64,000 bases of DNA from Petrolisthes cinctipes (lineage: Eukaryota; Arthropoda; Malacostraca; Decapoda; Porcellanidae), in contig JAWQEG010002454.1 of the NCBI GenBank assembly GCA_033782935.1, positions 94,731 through 158,730 on the forward strand. The letters are read 5' to 3'. Each line of letters starts with the position of its first letter. The stretch's first letter is position 1. This document shows positions 36,493 through 47,497 of this stretch, piece by piece. Below the pieces are notes generated by a model. That model searched no databases, had not been told where the DNA came from, and was given only the letters and a program-made list of their open reading frames with translations. Position numbers and translations under genes: made by a program.

Positions 36493-39400
36493 TTGGTTAA
36501 GTTGGAACAATTTCTGAGCCAGATGGAGCCAGATTTGCAGATGTTTATAAGTGATAAGAGAGTAAAGACAGCTGAGGAAGCTGCAGTTTATGCTGATGAT
36601 TATGTTTTAGTCAGGAAGCAATTTAAGGCCAAAGACAAAGGCCACAATAGACCCCCTCCAACCACCAATAATAAAACCTATGATAGCGATGTCTCCCCGA
36701 ATTCTAAAAGCACTCATGTCACTAGTCCCAGTCCCCCAGGTATCTCACATGCACAAACACCTACACGCACTCCACACAAACCTTGGACACGAACTTTCAC
36801 ATGTACTTATTGCCACAAAACAGGGCATACTGTAGACAGATGTTGGAGAAAGGCAGGAGTTGTTAGGCCAACCAATTTTGTTTCTTGTGACAAGGCTATT
36901 GTCACAGTTTCTGAGCCCCGAAAGGATAGTAGGGATAACTCTGTTTTGCCCACTTCTAAAGATAGAGTTCTTTCAGAAGGAGGGAAGGGTGCAGTGGATG
37001 CTGTTCCCATGTCTGACGTTACAGGAGCTGTTGTCCAGTCGGTAGCTACGGATGCTGCGGCTGAGGATTGTTATGCTCCGTATCGGTCTGATGGGTTGGT
37101 CAAGCTGGGGGAATCCCAGCATCCTGTTAAGATACTCCGAGACACTGGTTCTACAATTACTCTGTGGGTAAGACCGAAACATGTTGAGTTGAGGTCCAAG
37201 GACTTTGTTTTGCTCAGGGGAGTCGGAGGCTCCCTGACGGTTCCTTTGGTGGAGTGTAGGGTGAGTTGTAAATTATTTAACGGGACGGCACAGGTTGTTG
37301 TGGTGGAGTCATTGCCTGAGTCTAATGTGGATCTAATTCTTGGGAATGATTTGGTTAGGGGTGAGGAAGTGTGTGCCCCAGTAATGACCAAGGATCCTGT
37401 ACCTGCCGAAGTTGTGGAGGATGAGGACCAGATGAACTTCCCTGTATGTGCCGTGACCCGATCGATGTCAAGGGTGGAGGAGAGCCGGCGTGTGGAAGCA
37501 GCCGAGGCTGTTGTAACTCCTTCCGACCCACCAGTGGAGGACGTTGACGGTGATGGAGAATCACCGGACGATCCTTCTTTAACTAATCTTTTTTCAGATA
37601 CCTCTAGTGAGCAGTTGGCTTTAGAGTGTGTCGATGTTGATAGATTTAAGAATCTGCAAGGTAGTGACCCAGGTATCCAAGAGTTAAGGAGCCTGGCAGT
37701 TGAAAATTTGGGGGAAGAAAAGGGATCATGTCTATATGAGAAGGATGGAGTTTTGTACAGGAGGTGGAGACCTCCTCATACTATTGTGGATGATGGATTG
37801 AGGGATGTACACCAGTTAGTTGTGCCGAGTGTGTGCAGGCAGGAACAAATTAGGCTAGCTCATGATATTCCCTTTGCTGCCCACTTAGGAGTGAGGAAAA
37901 CCCTTGAACGGCTTAGGGCAGAATTTTACTGGCCTGCCATGAGGGCTGATGTGTACCAGCATGTGAGGAGTTGTCATACATGCCAGGTTGTGGGACGGCC
38001 TAACCAGAAACCATCTAAGTCTCCTCTAATTCCCATCCCTGCTATTGAGCCACCTTTCTCAAAGTTAATTATAGACATAGTGGGTCCACTTCCTACCACT
38101 TCTACCGGATTTCAGTATCTTCTTACTATATTAGACCCTTGTACTAGGTACCCTGAGGCAATTCCCCTCAGAACTATGAATGCTAAGGCTGTTGTGAAAG
38201 CATTGTTAGGATTTTGTACTAAGTTTGGGTTACCTAATGAAATACAGTCTGATAGGGGTTCTAATTTTTTGTCTAACCTGTTCCAGCAGACTTTGGAAGA
38301 GTTGGGAGTTAAACATGTTAGAAGCAGTGCTTACCATCCAGAGTCCCAGGGTGCCTTGGAGAGATACCACCAGACCCTGAAGAATATGATGCGGAAATAC
38401 TGCTTGGAACACACCAAGGATTGGGACAAGGGTGTTCCTTTCCTACTGTTTGCAACGAGGGAAGTACCGCAGGAGAGCCTGGGTTTCTCTCCGAATGAGC
38501 TTGTCTTCGCACACCATGTCAGAGGTCCTTTGAGCATCGTCAAGGAGGCATGGAGTAGTGACGTCGACACCAGCAAAAACCTTCTACAATACGTCCTGGA
38601 GTTCAAGACCCGTCTGAGTGACACTAGGGAAGAGGCGAAGAAGAACCTTGACGAAGCCCAAGGGAAAATGAAACAGTGGTATGATCGGCAGGCCAGATGG
38701 AGGGAGTTCCAAGTTGGTGATGAAGTGTTGGTGCTACTGCCACTTCAAGGTCAACCCCTGGCTGCCAAGTTTCAAGGTCCGTACGTGGTAGAGAAGAGGC
38801 TGGGTGAGACCGACTACCTTGTGAAGACGCCCGACCGGCGGAGGTCTCATCAGTTGTGCCACGTGAATATGTTAAAGCCGTACTACCACCCTTTGAAGAC
38901 TCCAGTGACGACACAGCATGTTGTGGCTGTGGCTGTGGAAGAAGAAGATGATGATGTGGCAGAGGTTACTTGTGAATTTCAAGAGAGTAATTGGGTGGAC
39001 AATGAGGAAGCAGAGACTACTCTATGGGACAAGGTGTCGCATTTACCTCCCGAGCAAGTGACGCAGCTGTGGAAGTTGATGTCAACCTACGGCAAGGTGT
39101 TCGCCAGTGTTCCTGGGAGAACTGACTGGACTCAACACGACGTGGATGTGGGCGTGGCTACGCCAGTTAAGCTGCCGCCCTACCGAGTCAGTCCACGCCA
39201 TATTGAAGTGCTGCGGAAGGAGCTGAAGTATATGTTGGACCACAACTTGATAACACCGTGTGCAAGTGCTTGGAGTTCCCCTGTGACATTGCAGCCTAAG
39301 CCTGATGGTTCTGCTAGGTTCTGCATCGACTACAGGAGAGTGAACGTCTTGACAAAGACTGACACGTACCCGTTGCCACGCCTAGAGGACTGCATTGACC

Positions 39401-40404
39401 ATGTGGGATCCTCTCGTTTTATTACCAAGATCGACCTGAAGCAGGGATTTTGGCAAGTACCTCTGACAGACCGAGCAAAGCAGTTCTCATGCTTTGTGGC
39501 CGATGGGCAAACGTACCAGTGTAACGTGATGCCGTACGGTATGAAGAATGCACCAGCCACCTTCCAACGGCTCATGAATGATGTGACTGGGGGTATTAAG
39601 AACTGCGTTGTGTACATTGACGACGTCGTGGTCTACACTGACACCTGGGACCACCACCTCCAAGTGCTGCAGCAGTTACTGTCCCGCCTACAGGATGCCA
39701 ACTTAGTCGTCAACGTCAAGAAGTGCGACTTTGTGTGTGCCCGTGTGCAGTACCTAGGGTATGTGGTAGGACATCGTCTGGTCTGCCCGCCTAGCTCGAA
39801 GGTGGAGGCCATACAAGGTTTCAAGAGGCCTCAGAACAGACGGGAACTCAGACGCTTCTTGGGATGTATCGGGTACTACAGGCGATTCTTGAAAAATTTC
39901 GCGACTGTAGTGGCACCCTTGACTGAGTTGCTTAGAAAAGAGGTTAAGTATGAATGGACAAACGAGTGCGAGGAAGGTTTTGAAAGTGCCAAGGACATAC
40001 TTGTCCACTATCCCGTGATGACCGCACCCAAGTTTGACAAACCATTCACACTAGCAGTGGACGCTAGCAATGTAGGAGCAGGAGCTGTGTTGATGCAGGA
40101 GGTGGAGCATCCTGTTTCTTATTTCAGTAAAAAGTTCTCTACCAGTCAGAAGAACTACTCAGTTATAGAGAAGGAACTCCTAGCCCTGATCCTCGCCCTG
40201 CAACACTTTGCTGTGTATGTACCTGCATTTGGACCAATACTTAGGGTGTACACTGACCACCACCCTCTGAAGTATTTGAACAGTTTGGGGGCCAAGAACG
40301 AAAGGCTTACCCGTTGGAGTTTGTTTCTCCAACAGTATCACCTATATGTACGTCATATAAGAGGTGTTGATAATGTGATAGCCGATTGCCTATCTAGAAG
40401 TTAA
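36493..40404 (+). CDS. pol: Pol polyprotein: PR-IN-RT-RNase H (copia-like order)
   Basis: The 1302-residue frame continues from Gag in the same frame with no further stop. Residues 1-45 are the end of the SCAN-like Gag domain. A CCHC knuckle lies at 104-117 (CTYCHKTGHTVDRC). Protease follows with DTG at 217-219 and LILGND at 281-286. Integrase has the HHCC box (H457, H464, C494, C497) and catalytic D528, D587 and E623, then a GPY module at 761. Reverse transcriptase follows, with D980 and YIDD at 1040-1043. RNase H closes the protein with D1189, E1227, D1254 and D1297. All catalytic residues are present. Integrase upstream of RT is the key oddity for a Ty3/gypsy-type RT. The stop at 40402 precedes the purine tract and 3' LTR by about 90 bases. 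Confidence 0.93.
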   Translation: MVKLEQFLSQMEPDLQMFISDKRVKTAEEAAVYADDYVLVRKQFKAKDKGHNRPPPTTNNKTYDSDVSPNSKSTHVTSPSPPGISHAQTPTRTPHKPWTRTFTCTYCHKTGHTVDRCWRKAGVVRPTNFVSCDKAIVTVSEPRKDSRDNSVLPTSKDRVLSEGGKGAVDAVPMSDVTGAVVQSVATDAAAEDCYAPYRSDGLVKLGESQHPVKILRDTGSTITLWVRPKHVELRSKDFVLLRGVGGSLTVPLVECRVSCKLFNGTAQVVVVESLPESNVDLILGNDLVRGEEVCAPVMTKDPVPAEVVEDEDQMNFPVCAVTRSMSRVEESRRVEAAEAVVTPSDPPVEDVDGDGESPDDPSLTNLFSDTSSEQLALECVDVDRFKNLQGSDPGIQELRSLAVENLGEEKGSCLYEKDGVLYRRWRPPHTIVDDGLRDVHQLVVPSVCRQEQIRLAHDIPFAAHLGVRKTLERLRAEFYWPAMRADVYQHVRSCHTCQVVGRPNQKPSKSPLIPIPAIEPPFSKLIIDIVGPLPTTSTGFQYLLTILDPCTRYPEAIPLRTMNAKAVVKALLGFCTKFGLPNEIQSDRGSNFLSNLFQQTLEELGVKHVRSSAYHPESQGALERYHQTLKNMMRKYCLEHTKDWDKGVPFLLFATREVPQESLGFSPNELVFAHHVRGPLSIVKEAWSSDVDTSKNLLQYVLEFKTRLSDTREEAKKNLDEAQGKMKQWYDRQARWREFQVGDEVLVLLPLQGQPLAAKFQGPYVVEKRLGETDYLVKTPDRRRSHQLCHVNMLKPYYHPLKTPVTTQHVVAVAVEEEDDDVAEVTCEFQESNWVDNEEAETTLWDKVSHLPPEQVTQLWKLMSTYGKVFASVPGRTDWTQHDVDVGVATPVKLPPYRVSPRHIEVLRKELKYMLDHNLITPCASAWSSPVTLQPKPDGSARFCIDYRRVNVLTKTDTYPLPRLEDCIDHVGSSRFITKIDLKQGFWQVPLTDRAKQFSCFVADGQTYQCNVMPYGMKNAPATFQRLMNDVTGGIKNCVVYIDDVVVYTDTWDHHLQVLQQLLSRLQDANLVVNVKKCDFVCARVQYLGYVVGHRLVCPPSSKVEAIQGFKRPQNRRELRRFLGCIGYYRRFLKNFATVVAPLTELLRKEVKYEWTNECEEGFESAKDILVHYPVMTAPKFDKPFTLAVDASNVGAGAVLMQEVEHPVSYFSKKFSTSQKNYSVIEKELLALILALQHFAVYVPAFGPILRVYTDHHPLKYLNSLGAKNERLTRWSLFLQQYHLYVRHIRGVDNVIADCLSRS

Positions 40405-40486
40405 ATGTTTTGTTTTTTATTTTTGCATGTTATACATAACTTTTGTAAACCCAAGAACGAATTTTCCAGAGGAAAACTCTTTCTTT

Positions 40487-40496
40487 GGTGGGGGCG
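40487..40496 (+). other. Polypurine tract
   Basis: GGTGGGGGCG immediately precedes the 3' LTR, the position where plus-strand priming starts. It is not purely purine (one T and one C). Confidence 0.6.
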
Positions 40497-41722
40497 TATT
40501 ACGTGTGTCTGAATTATTATCATTGATTTATAAGTATTGCTATCTAATTTTGACAGTGACTGTGGATGTGGTTGTGAGTGTGGTGGCAGAGGCCTCCACC
40601 CGGATGTGTTGTGTGCGAATTTAATTCACTTATTATTCCATTTTCCACGGGAACTCAGACGCTTCTTGGGATGTAACGGGTACTACAGGCGATTCTTGTT
40701 GGTGTCGAAAGGTCGGGTATGTCGTAACCAGCTATGTTCTCTAGATTTGTACGCTTTCTCTCGCCTTCTCTCGCAAGTGGCGTGATGAGTGTCCGTTTTC
40801 ACTACTTGGGACTTCCCATAGTTTCTTGGGAGGGAACGTATGAGTATAGTGTGTTTAAGTCTGTGTTAACGAAGAGTTCGGAGACGCTCCTCTAACACTG
40901 TTGTAACCGGCACGCTTTTCTTTGTTGAGCCGAGAGTATATAAGGACGAGGCTTAGGCCTTGTTACTTCAGATACCTTTGGAGACTGGGACAGCATGTTT
41001 GTGTTTTGTAAGTGATTGAGTGTGGTGAGATTCGGGAGGAGACACGCGGACGTATTTTGTTAAGTATAATTGATTTATTTCTACTTTCTTCTCACAGTAA
41101 CTTAGGGGTCACTCTCATATTACTATTATTACTGTTACTACTATTATTACTATTATATATTTGGGTATTGATATTTTATTATTATATTATTACATGTGTG
41201 TAATGCATTAATGTTTATTTACCATATATGCCAGTGAAGTGCCAATATTATTGATAGACTAATTATATGCTTACGTGTGTGCCTAGAGCCTTGTGTATTG
41301 AAGTGATGGCACAGTGGTAGTGAGTTGTTGTGTGATTATTGCAAGTGTATTATATATATTCTTGGAATTCTGTCTCACGTTCTGTCATAGTTGGGAATCC
41401 TGATTTCATTTAATAATTCTTTCTGTGTTACTTGTATGTCTTTGTGTTAGTTCCTATTGTCATTATATATTATAGAAAATCCGAGTAGTTTCTCTATCAT
41501 CTTTTATTCATTATAACCGAATCTGGGTATATGTATGGACGGTCTCTTTAGGGTTGAGTTAGCAATCTTTCATACAGGCTGGGTTTGTACTTTTACTTAT
41601 TCTTCATAACTTTAATAGTCAGATACCTACCACCCAGTGCTACTTTATTCTGTTGATAGCTAACTTTGGAGTAAGTCTAGTCTAGTGGCTAGTACTGTAC
41701 TGTATCTCTACCCTCCGTCCGT

Positions 41723-41726
<4 letters not shown>
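40497..41726 (+). repeat. 3' LTR with captured pol fragment
   Basis: It is 1230 bp and starts TATTACGTG, where the 5' LTR has TGTTACGTG. Bases 40647-40698 are a 52-base copy of pol (39840-39891, one mismatch) that replaces about 8 bases of the 5' LTR. A second indel of 18 bases is a trinucleotide expansion near 41140. The end CCGTCCGTAACA matches the 5' LTR. Confidence 0.93.

Positions 41727-41774
<48 letters not shown>
41727..41774. repeat. (AT)n microsatellite
   Basis: Continuation of the AT repeat that the LTR element interrupted. Confidence 0.95.
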
Positions 41775-41776
<2 letters not shown>

Positions 41777-42546
41777 CACTGTACTGTACCAGGTACATCA
41801 TTCATTCTTAAGGGGTAATAATAAAGTGTTGATAATAGAGAATAACTGATTCCTTCATAAAACCCCACGAAACAGAGTTTCTCAGTCATGTTAATTAAGT
41901 AGTTAAGTGAAGTAACGCCAAAGGGAATTTAAAGACGTAGTTAGTGACGTAATAGCAGTCTGGGTATGACATTAATTGTGAGAAAAAAGATGCAGTTGGT
42001 GACACAATAGTAGTCTGGGTATGATATCAACGTGGAGTTCCTTTGACACACACAACCATGTTTGGTTGTTGGTATGTCTGTCTGTCTGTTCAAGGATAGT
42101 GAGGAAGGCTGGATGGTTGGCTGGTATATCCATTTTGGTGGTTCTAATTATTTCATGGATGTATTTTGGAGGCACTTGATCCCATCAGAATATGTCAGGA
42201 AACAGATCTCTTCTGTTTGTGAACAGAAGGATTTGTATTGTAGCATAGTGTAGACGAATCATTCGGTCTTAAATCACCCAATTTAAAACAACACTCTTTA
42301 TTAGATAATTAACTGCTTCTCCTCCGCTGACAATGTATATAATGGCTGTGTCAGACCATGGCCTACCAGTGTTCCTCGAGAGCTAGCACTTACCACACAC
42401 TCTGTTGTCAGGTAATGATAGCTGCCTCTTCTTTAATAATTAACACTAGACTATTGTTCTTGTCGATAGGAAATATTGTTTTAAGTCAAATTGTTAAAGT
42501 ATTATTTCAATGTGCTTAAGGTAGGTTATGGCAGGATAGATAAAAC

Positions 42547-42579
<33 letters not shown>

Positions 42580-43136
42580 ACGGCTTGTTTTCTGTCATGT
42601 TCGTTTACGTTTCCTGGCAGGTGAAGATGTGCTGGGGCATTTCCTCTGCCTACTGTGTGTAACATAATCACAGATGCGTGCATGTAACACTCGTATACGG
42701 GTGCGTTGGTCTGAAAACTTCCCTTGCGTCATAAGAATTTCAGTTATGTAGGTTTAAGGCCAGATTATATGAATATTAAGGGAGAAGTTGGGAGAAGAAG
42801 CTGACAGACAAACAGAAAATGCACTTTGTATAGTAGATATATATATATGTTATTTTATCAATACTTTCAAAATTATATATTATTTTATTGACTGTTTCCT
42901 ATTTCAGCTTACAACCGAAATGCCGTTAAGGAATTTATTAATACTCTGAGTAGAAACCATTAGCATTCAAAGTAAAATTGGTAATAATTACAACAGGCAG
43001 AAGAGACGCTACGAAAAGTTAGGGAAAATTTGTACTTCCGACTGTTATTTGAAAGATGATGTTTCTGTCTTAGTGGCTTTATTATCTTTTTTATTCATGT
43101 GATTTCCACCTTTAAACCACAACAGACAATACCACG
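41775..43136. other. Non-coding stretch upstream of the fibrinogen-domain gene
   Basis: It contains a half copy of the TTAA foldback family (41808-41885, CTTAAGGGGTAATAATAAAG to CACGAAACAGAG), a degenerate 42-bp duplication near 41940-42030 (GTCTGGGTATGA twice), and (TG)n at 42549-42580. No promoter for the downstream gene could be named. Confidence 0.5.
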
Positions 43137-45118
43137 ATGTTAGCCAAGTGTGAGATGCTGTATGCGATACTTTTGGTGTTTGGAAATGGAGTGATTGCAG
43201 ATGTGCCTCCTGACGTGGGTCTCCACCAAGTACCTTCTGCAGCCACAACAACCCTGTGTAATGGTAATGACTGCAAGACGACCCTCGTGTCATCGTTTCT
43301 TGAGCTAGCAGGATACAACCCGACTTGTATCGCCTCCTCCCTTTCACGGTGCAATCAAATTGAGGAACCAAACAACTCAGCATTTATAGAGGTAAGTAAT
43401 GTTGTTATAACAATACCCACAATAAAAAGAAAAGATAGGCGAAATTAGTGTTCCAAAGTTGGCCAGTTGTAGTTATAAAAGACTGAGAGTAACGACTAAC
43501 TCTTGCATTAAGGAGATGGAGAGAAAAGAGGCGAGACTAAAGTAACTTCTACCATCCCCTTCCCTAACTGACAATCCTCATTCATGTCCGGCTTCCATTA
43601 TCTTAGAAGATCTTCAGTTCCTTCAACAGTTTACCACCGACTTCAAATATCTCAAAAAAGAAAAGATGAAATAAAACACACACACACACACCTATCAACT
43701 CATGTCATATACTGCTTCATATTCATCCAAATTAACACCAACACTTTGAACACCATACTCACAATACTATATACGTAATCCGGCTCACTATAAGACTGTA
43801 GTGTCCATGTGTGTTTCAGGTGTTGCGTGAAGTGATGCAGGAGTTGAAGCCGGCCATGCAACAATGTCAAAACCAGAATTCACAGAGAGACAGAGAGTGG
43901 CGGTGGCGACCCAGACACTGCCAGGACCTGCTGGCCGAGGGCGACAGTGGCCGAGGTGTGCGTCAGGTGTACCCCTTTCCTGGGCGGCCACAGGACGGGG
44001 TTGACGTGGTGTGTGACCACACGATAGACAATGGAGGATGGACCATCTTCCAGCACCGAACAAACCTGTCCACCCGCGAGAATTTCATCCGCCCCTGGAT
44101 CGACTACGTGCGGGGGTTTGGAGACATGTCGGAGGAATTCTGGCTAGGGCTGGATAACCTTCATACAATGACATCCTGGTGCAAACAGGAGCTGCGGATA
44201 GACTTAACTGACTACGAGGGGGAGCACCGCTTGGCCAAGTACACCAACTTCCAAGTGGGTCCAACTCAAGACCATTACCGCATCACAGTCAGCGGGTAAG
44301 CAGAGAGTTAGAAAGGGCAGAGGCACTGTTAAGCTCTCTTGGGGAAGTTGATACATATATAATAGTCTTTATTCAAGTTACCTGTAATTGAGCAGAGGTT
44401 AGCGAAACATGAAAATGTCTGATAGTATGAATATATTGAGCAACAAAAACAAGTACAATGTGTCTTACGACCATATTTACACATTTCTAAGGCTAAAAAA
44501 TGCCATTCTGATTAAGGAAGACACTACAGACATGGTTATCATTTTACTATTATAGAAAACTCATTGTGCATCAGGAAGTATGGCGTTATGTAACCTTTAT
44601 GCACGGATGAATAAAATCCAATTAGAGGTACAGAACATGTTCAATAAATGCAACCCTTCCCTGGCAGGTACAGTGGCACTGCAGGTGACGGTATGGCTAA
44701 CCAAAACAACCAACAATTTTCCACTTACGATGCTGATCATGACACCTGGAAGGACAACTGTGCCCAAAGGTGAGTCATGAGTGGCATCCAGCACAGTTAA
44801 CTTGATTGATGCAGAATAATTTTGTCATGATGTAAATGTATACTAGTACGATACTTTGTGTGTCATGCCATATAATAAGTGCAAGTTGAGCTAAAAATAA
44901 AGTCTTTGTCCACAATATTTATCGTGCTATAAATCTTCTGCTCTCCCTTCAGCTTTAAGGGAGCGTGGTGGTACAAAAGTTGCCACGATTCCAACCTCAA
45001 CGGCTTCCAGTACGAGGGCATTCACACCACTCACGCAGACGGAATCAACTGGAGTAAGTGGAAAGGCCAAAAGTACTCACTCATGAACACAACCATGATG
45101 TTCCGTCCCAGAGCCTGA
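43137..45118 (+). CDS. Secreted fibrinogen-related protein (FReD), four exons
   Basis: Predicted exons are 43137-43391, 43820-44295, 44668-44769 and 44953-45118, giving 332 residues. Donors are GTAAGT, GTAAGC and GTGAGT, and acceptors end TTTCAG, GGCAG and CTTCAG; the phases (0, 2, 2) join without a break. Residues 1-21 look like a signal peptide (MLYAILLVFGNGVIA). Residues 116-332 form a fibrinogen C-terminal domain: CQDLL, NGGWTIFQHR, EFWLGLDNLH, the calcium-site motif DADHDTW (265-271), and SCHDSNLNG (287-295). Cys 118/149 and 275/288 match the two conserved disulfides; Cys 206 is extra. Such proteins (ficolin- and tachylectin-like) are secreted lectins of invertebrate immunity. No collagen region is present; residues 22-115 are unrecognised. 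No AATAAA was found near the stop. Confidence 0.88.
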
Positions 45119-45768
45119 ATACATCTCTGATGTACTATATCCACAATTTCAATAGTGTAAGTTTTCATGTTATAATGATCTTTAATTTGCCCGTACACTT
45201 CATCCAATGGCATGGAAAATTACTACCTGAAAACTAGTGGCCATCAGGTTTGATGACACGATCAACAGTGTAGAGGAAATCATTGTCGTTTGTAGCCTGT
45301 ACGAATATGACTAGTTATTAATAAGCTGCTTTAGTTGGTCCTTGACTTGTTGGTAAAGTGCACATGAGGGTTACTGATTCTTTCAATCTATGTCTTAAGA
45401 TACACTTCCACAGTATGCGTGTTATTGTGTGGCAATAATTGGATGAATCGGGAGCCTGCAAAAATGTTGTTCCTTATTTATGTTAGCACAGTAAATAATA
45501 GCAGCTATTTATTATTTGTTCTTGCATATTACTCCTTTTTCTTTGCCCAGGGTTGCTGACTTTATTCTCTGTGAATAACAGCCATCCCCCACAGGGCTAG
45601 AATAAGGAATGTTGTCGGATCTGGTCACTTTCCAGTGAATTTGAAGAGATCTGCCCACATGAATTAAAAATCCATGTGAGGTGTACTGCAACCGGAGGCT
45701 CTTTTTTCAAAAACTACTGTGTGGACCACCAGCACACGGGGATGCATTATCCCTTTGCATGCAGCAGT
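45119..45768. other. Non-coding stretch after the fibrinogen-domain gene
   Basis: Includes the presumed 3' UTR. Segment 45365-45460 (GGTTACTGATTCTTTCAATC and GGATGAATCGGGAGCC) is a degenerate copy of the TTAA foldback family. No gene is supported. Confidence 0.45.
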
Positions 45769-45987
45769 CTAAACTCCCTCCCCCCTTATGATCCCTTCAG
45801 GACTGATCTCATGGAAGGTGCGGTCCCACTTGTAGCTCTTGTGGTAACGTGGACTTGGGCCAACAGCACTGTCTTTGGGATCAAAGACCTTCCCCCCAAT
45901 CTCCCTGGCGGTCAGAGGCCCCCAGACTCCCAGGTCCAGCAAGCTCTGATCCCATCTTCCTGTGATTTCCTTCGGTATCCCAGGCAT
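45769..45987 (-). other. Unrecognised coding-like fragment
   Basis: A 72-codon minus-strand frame in locally GC-rich DNA reads like real protein: GRWDQSLLDLGVWGPLTARE, then VFDPKDSAVGPSPRYH and YKWDRTFHEISPEG. No family is recognised. The overlapping plus frame (45676-46014) is a shadow. It may be a relic of a transposon ORF. Confidence 0.25.
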
Positions 45988-46278
45988 ATAGGGCCAGCCC
46001 CTCCTTTCTTTTAATTTGTTTTTTCACTGCGACCAGAGGTTACCTGGGGTCTGTGGGGCAGGAGGCCATGCTGCCCGGGGAGAACATCAACAACAACAAC
46101 AACTCTTTATTCAAGTAACACTTTTCAGTTATATAAATATTTAGCACGTTTATTCTTATTTGTTGAATTGTAATGTCTAAGAAATAAAATATAAGTCTAG
46201 TATCAGCGGAGGTGCATTAATTACTCCCTTCTGTATGTACTATTATAATGCATATAGTATATATGTACTTCTGTATGA
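45988..46278. other. Non-coding stretch
   Basis: Contains a CAA run near 46088 and AT-rich sequence with an AATAAA near 46186. Nothing else is recognised. Confidence 0.4.
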
Positions 46279-46440
46279 ATTGTACTGTATGCACTATGCA
46301 GGCTACATAATGTACTGTATGTATTGTTCTGTGTGCACTATGTAGGCTACATAATGTACTGTATGTATTGTTCTGTATGCACTATGTAGGCTATGTAATG
46401 TATGTATTGTTCTGTATGCACTATGTAGGCTACATAATGT
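46279..46440. repeat. Tandem repeat, ~44 bp unit
   Basis: About 3.7 copies of a unit with GTATGTATTGTTCTGTATGC followed by ACTATGTAGGCTACATAA. The third copy has lost a few bases. Confidence 0.85.
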
Positions 46441-46677
46441 ACAGTCAAGGAACAATATATCTGGACACCATTGGAGGCTACTGGCAACGACTCCAAGAGT
46501 AAACACATCAGTGATATAAAATAATTTACAAATGACAACATGGGAATATCTGGTATTAAAAGTTTCGTCAACCAGGAGGAGGCTGCAGACACCTGCTGAA
46601 CAGGGAAGTACAACAAAAGAGAACGTTGAAAGAATAATAGGGAGAATTGGAACTCCCATTTCATCATCATGCCTATT

Positions 46678-46964
46678 CACCAGTACTGATCTTTTTCCAG
46701 TTTCATCTACACAACCCCAAAATTTGAAACTCAAATTGTTGTCAACAATGAAAGCCTCTTAAATGAGTGGAGTGGTCCAGGGTGCAATAATTGGTATATG
46801 AGTGGCTAGGTGAAAAAGTACAGGTAAGAAGATCACTGATGAACAAAAGAGAGAGAGAGAGAGAGACAACTCCACTCATTAAAGAGGCTTTCATTGTCGA
46901 CAACAATTTGAGTTTCAAATTTTGGTGTTGTGTAGATGAAACTGGAAAAAGATCAGTACTTGAC
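46678..46964. repeat. Inverted repeat with ~97 bp arms
   Basis: Arms 46678-46774 and 46868-46964 are reverse complements with only a few mismatches, separated by about 93 bases that include a (GA)n run. Each arm encodes, in one direction, a phrase like SFKFWGCVDETGKRSVL, so the arms may be duplicated pieces of an unknown coding sequence. Confidence 0.8.
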
Positions 46965-46989
46965 ACTCCAGATTTCAGGCATCTCAACA

Positions 46990-47333
46990 AATAATAATAA
47001 TAATAATAATAATGATAATAATAATAATGCAAATAAATCTATAACCAGGGGCACGTTAAAGTTATATCCTTGCTTTCTCACCCTTCCTTACCCCCCACGA
47101 CCTCCCGAGAGTAGAATATATTAACCCACCTGAGAATAGACTATATAGCCCTGAGAGTAGAATATAGCCCTTTACGCCTCACTGAGAATAGAGTATATCA
47201 CCCGATGTCCTCCTGAGAGAGGCGATAGTCTATGACCGCTTAATGGAGAAAGTACTTTATGTAAATTCAGGTTCCTATGTAATCAGCCGTGTGTGTTGGT
47301 ACCGTCAGGGAACAATGTCTCTGTCATCTATAC
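46990..47333. other. AAT repeat and degenerate tandem sequence
   Basis: (AAT)n at 46990-47030. From 47100 to 47205 a GAGAATAGAVTATAT-like phrase recurs four or five times at uneven spacing. No gene is supported. Confidence 0.5.
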
Positions 47334-47497
47334 TTAAGGGAAGATTCTCTTTTTGGTAAATTAGAAGGCTACTGATTCTTTCAAACTATGCTACGAAACA
47401 GATCCCCTTATTTGTAACATTAAGGTCGTCTGTTTCCTGGCAGAGTTAGGAAGAATAAGAAACCTTCCAATTTGCCAACAAGAGAATCTACCCTCAA
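47334..47497. mobile_element. TTAA-flanked foldback element, subfamily B
   Basis: It starts TTAAGGGAAGATTCTC and ends GAGAATCTACCCTCAA. The left arm has CTGATTCTTTCAAACTATGC and TACGAAACAGATCCCC; the right arm has GGTCGTCTGTTTCCTGGCAG and GAAACCTTCCAATTTGCC. Confidence 0.72.
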
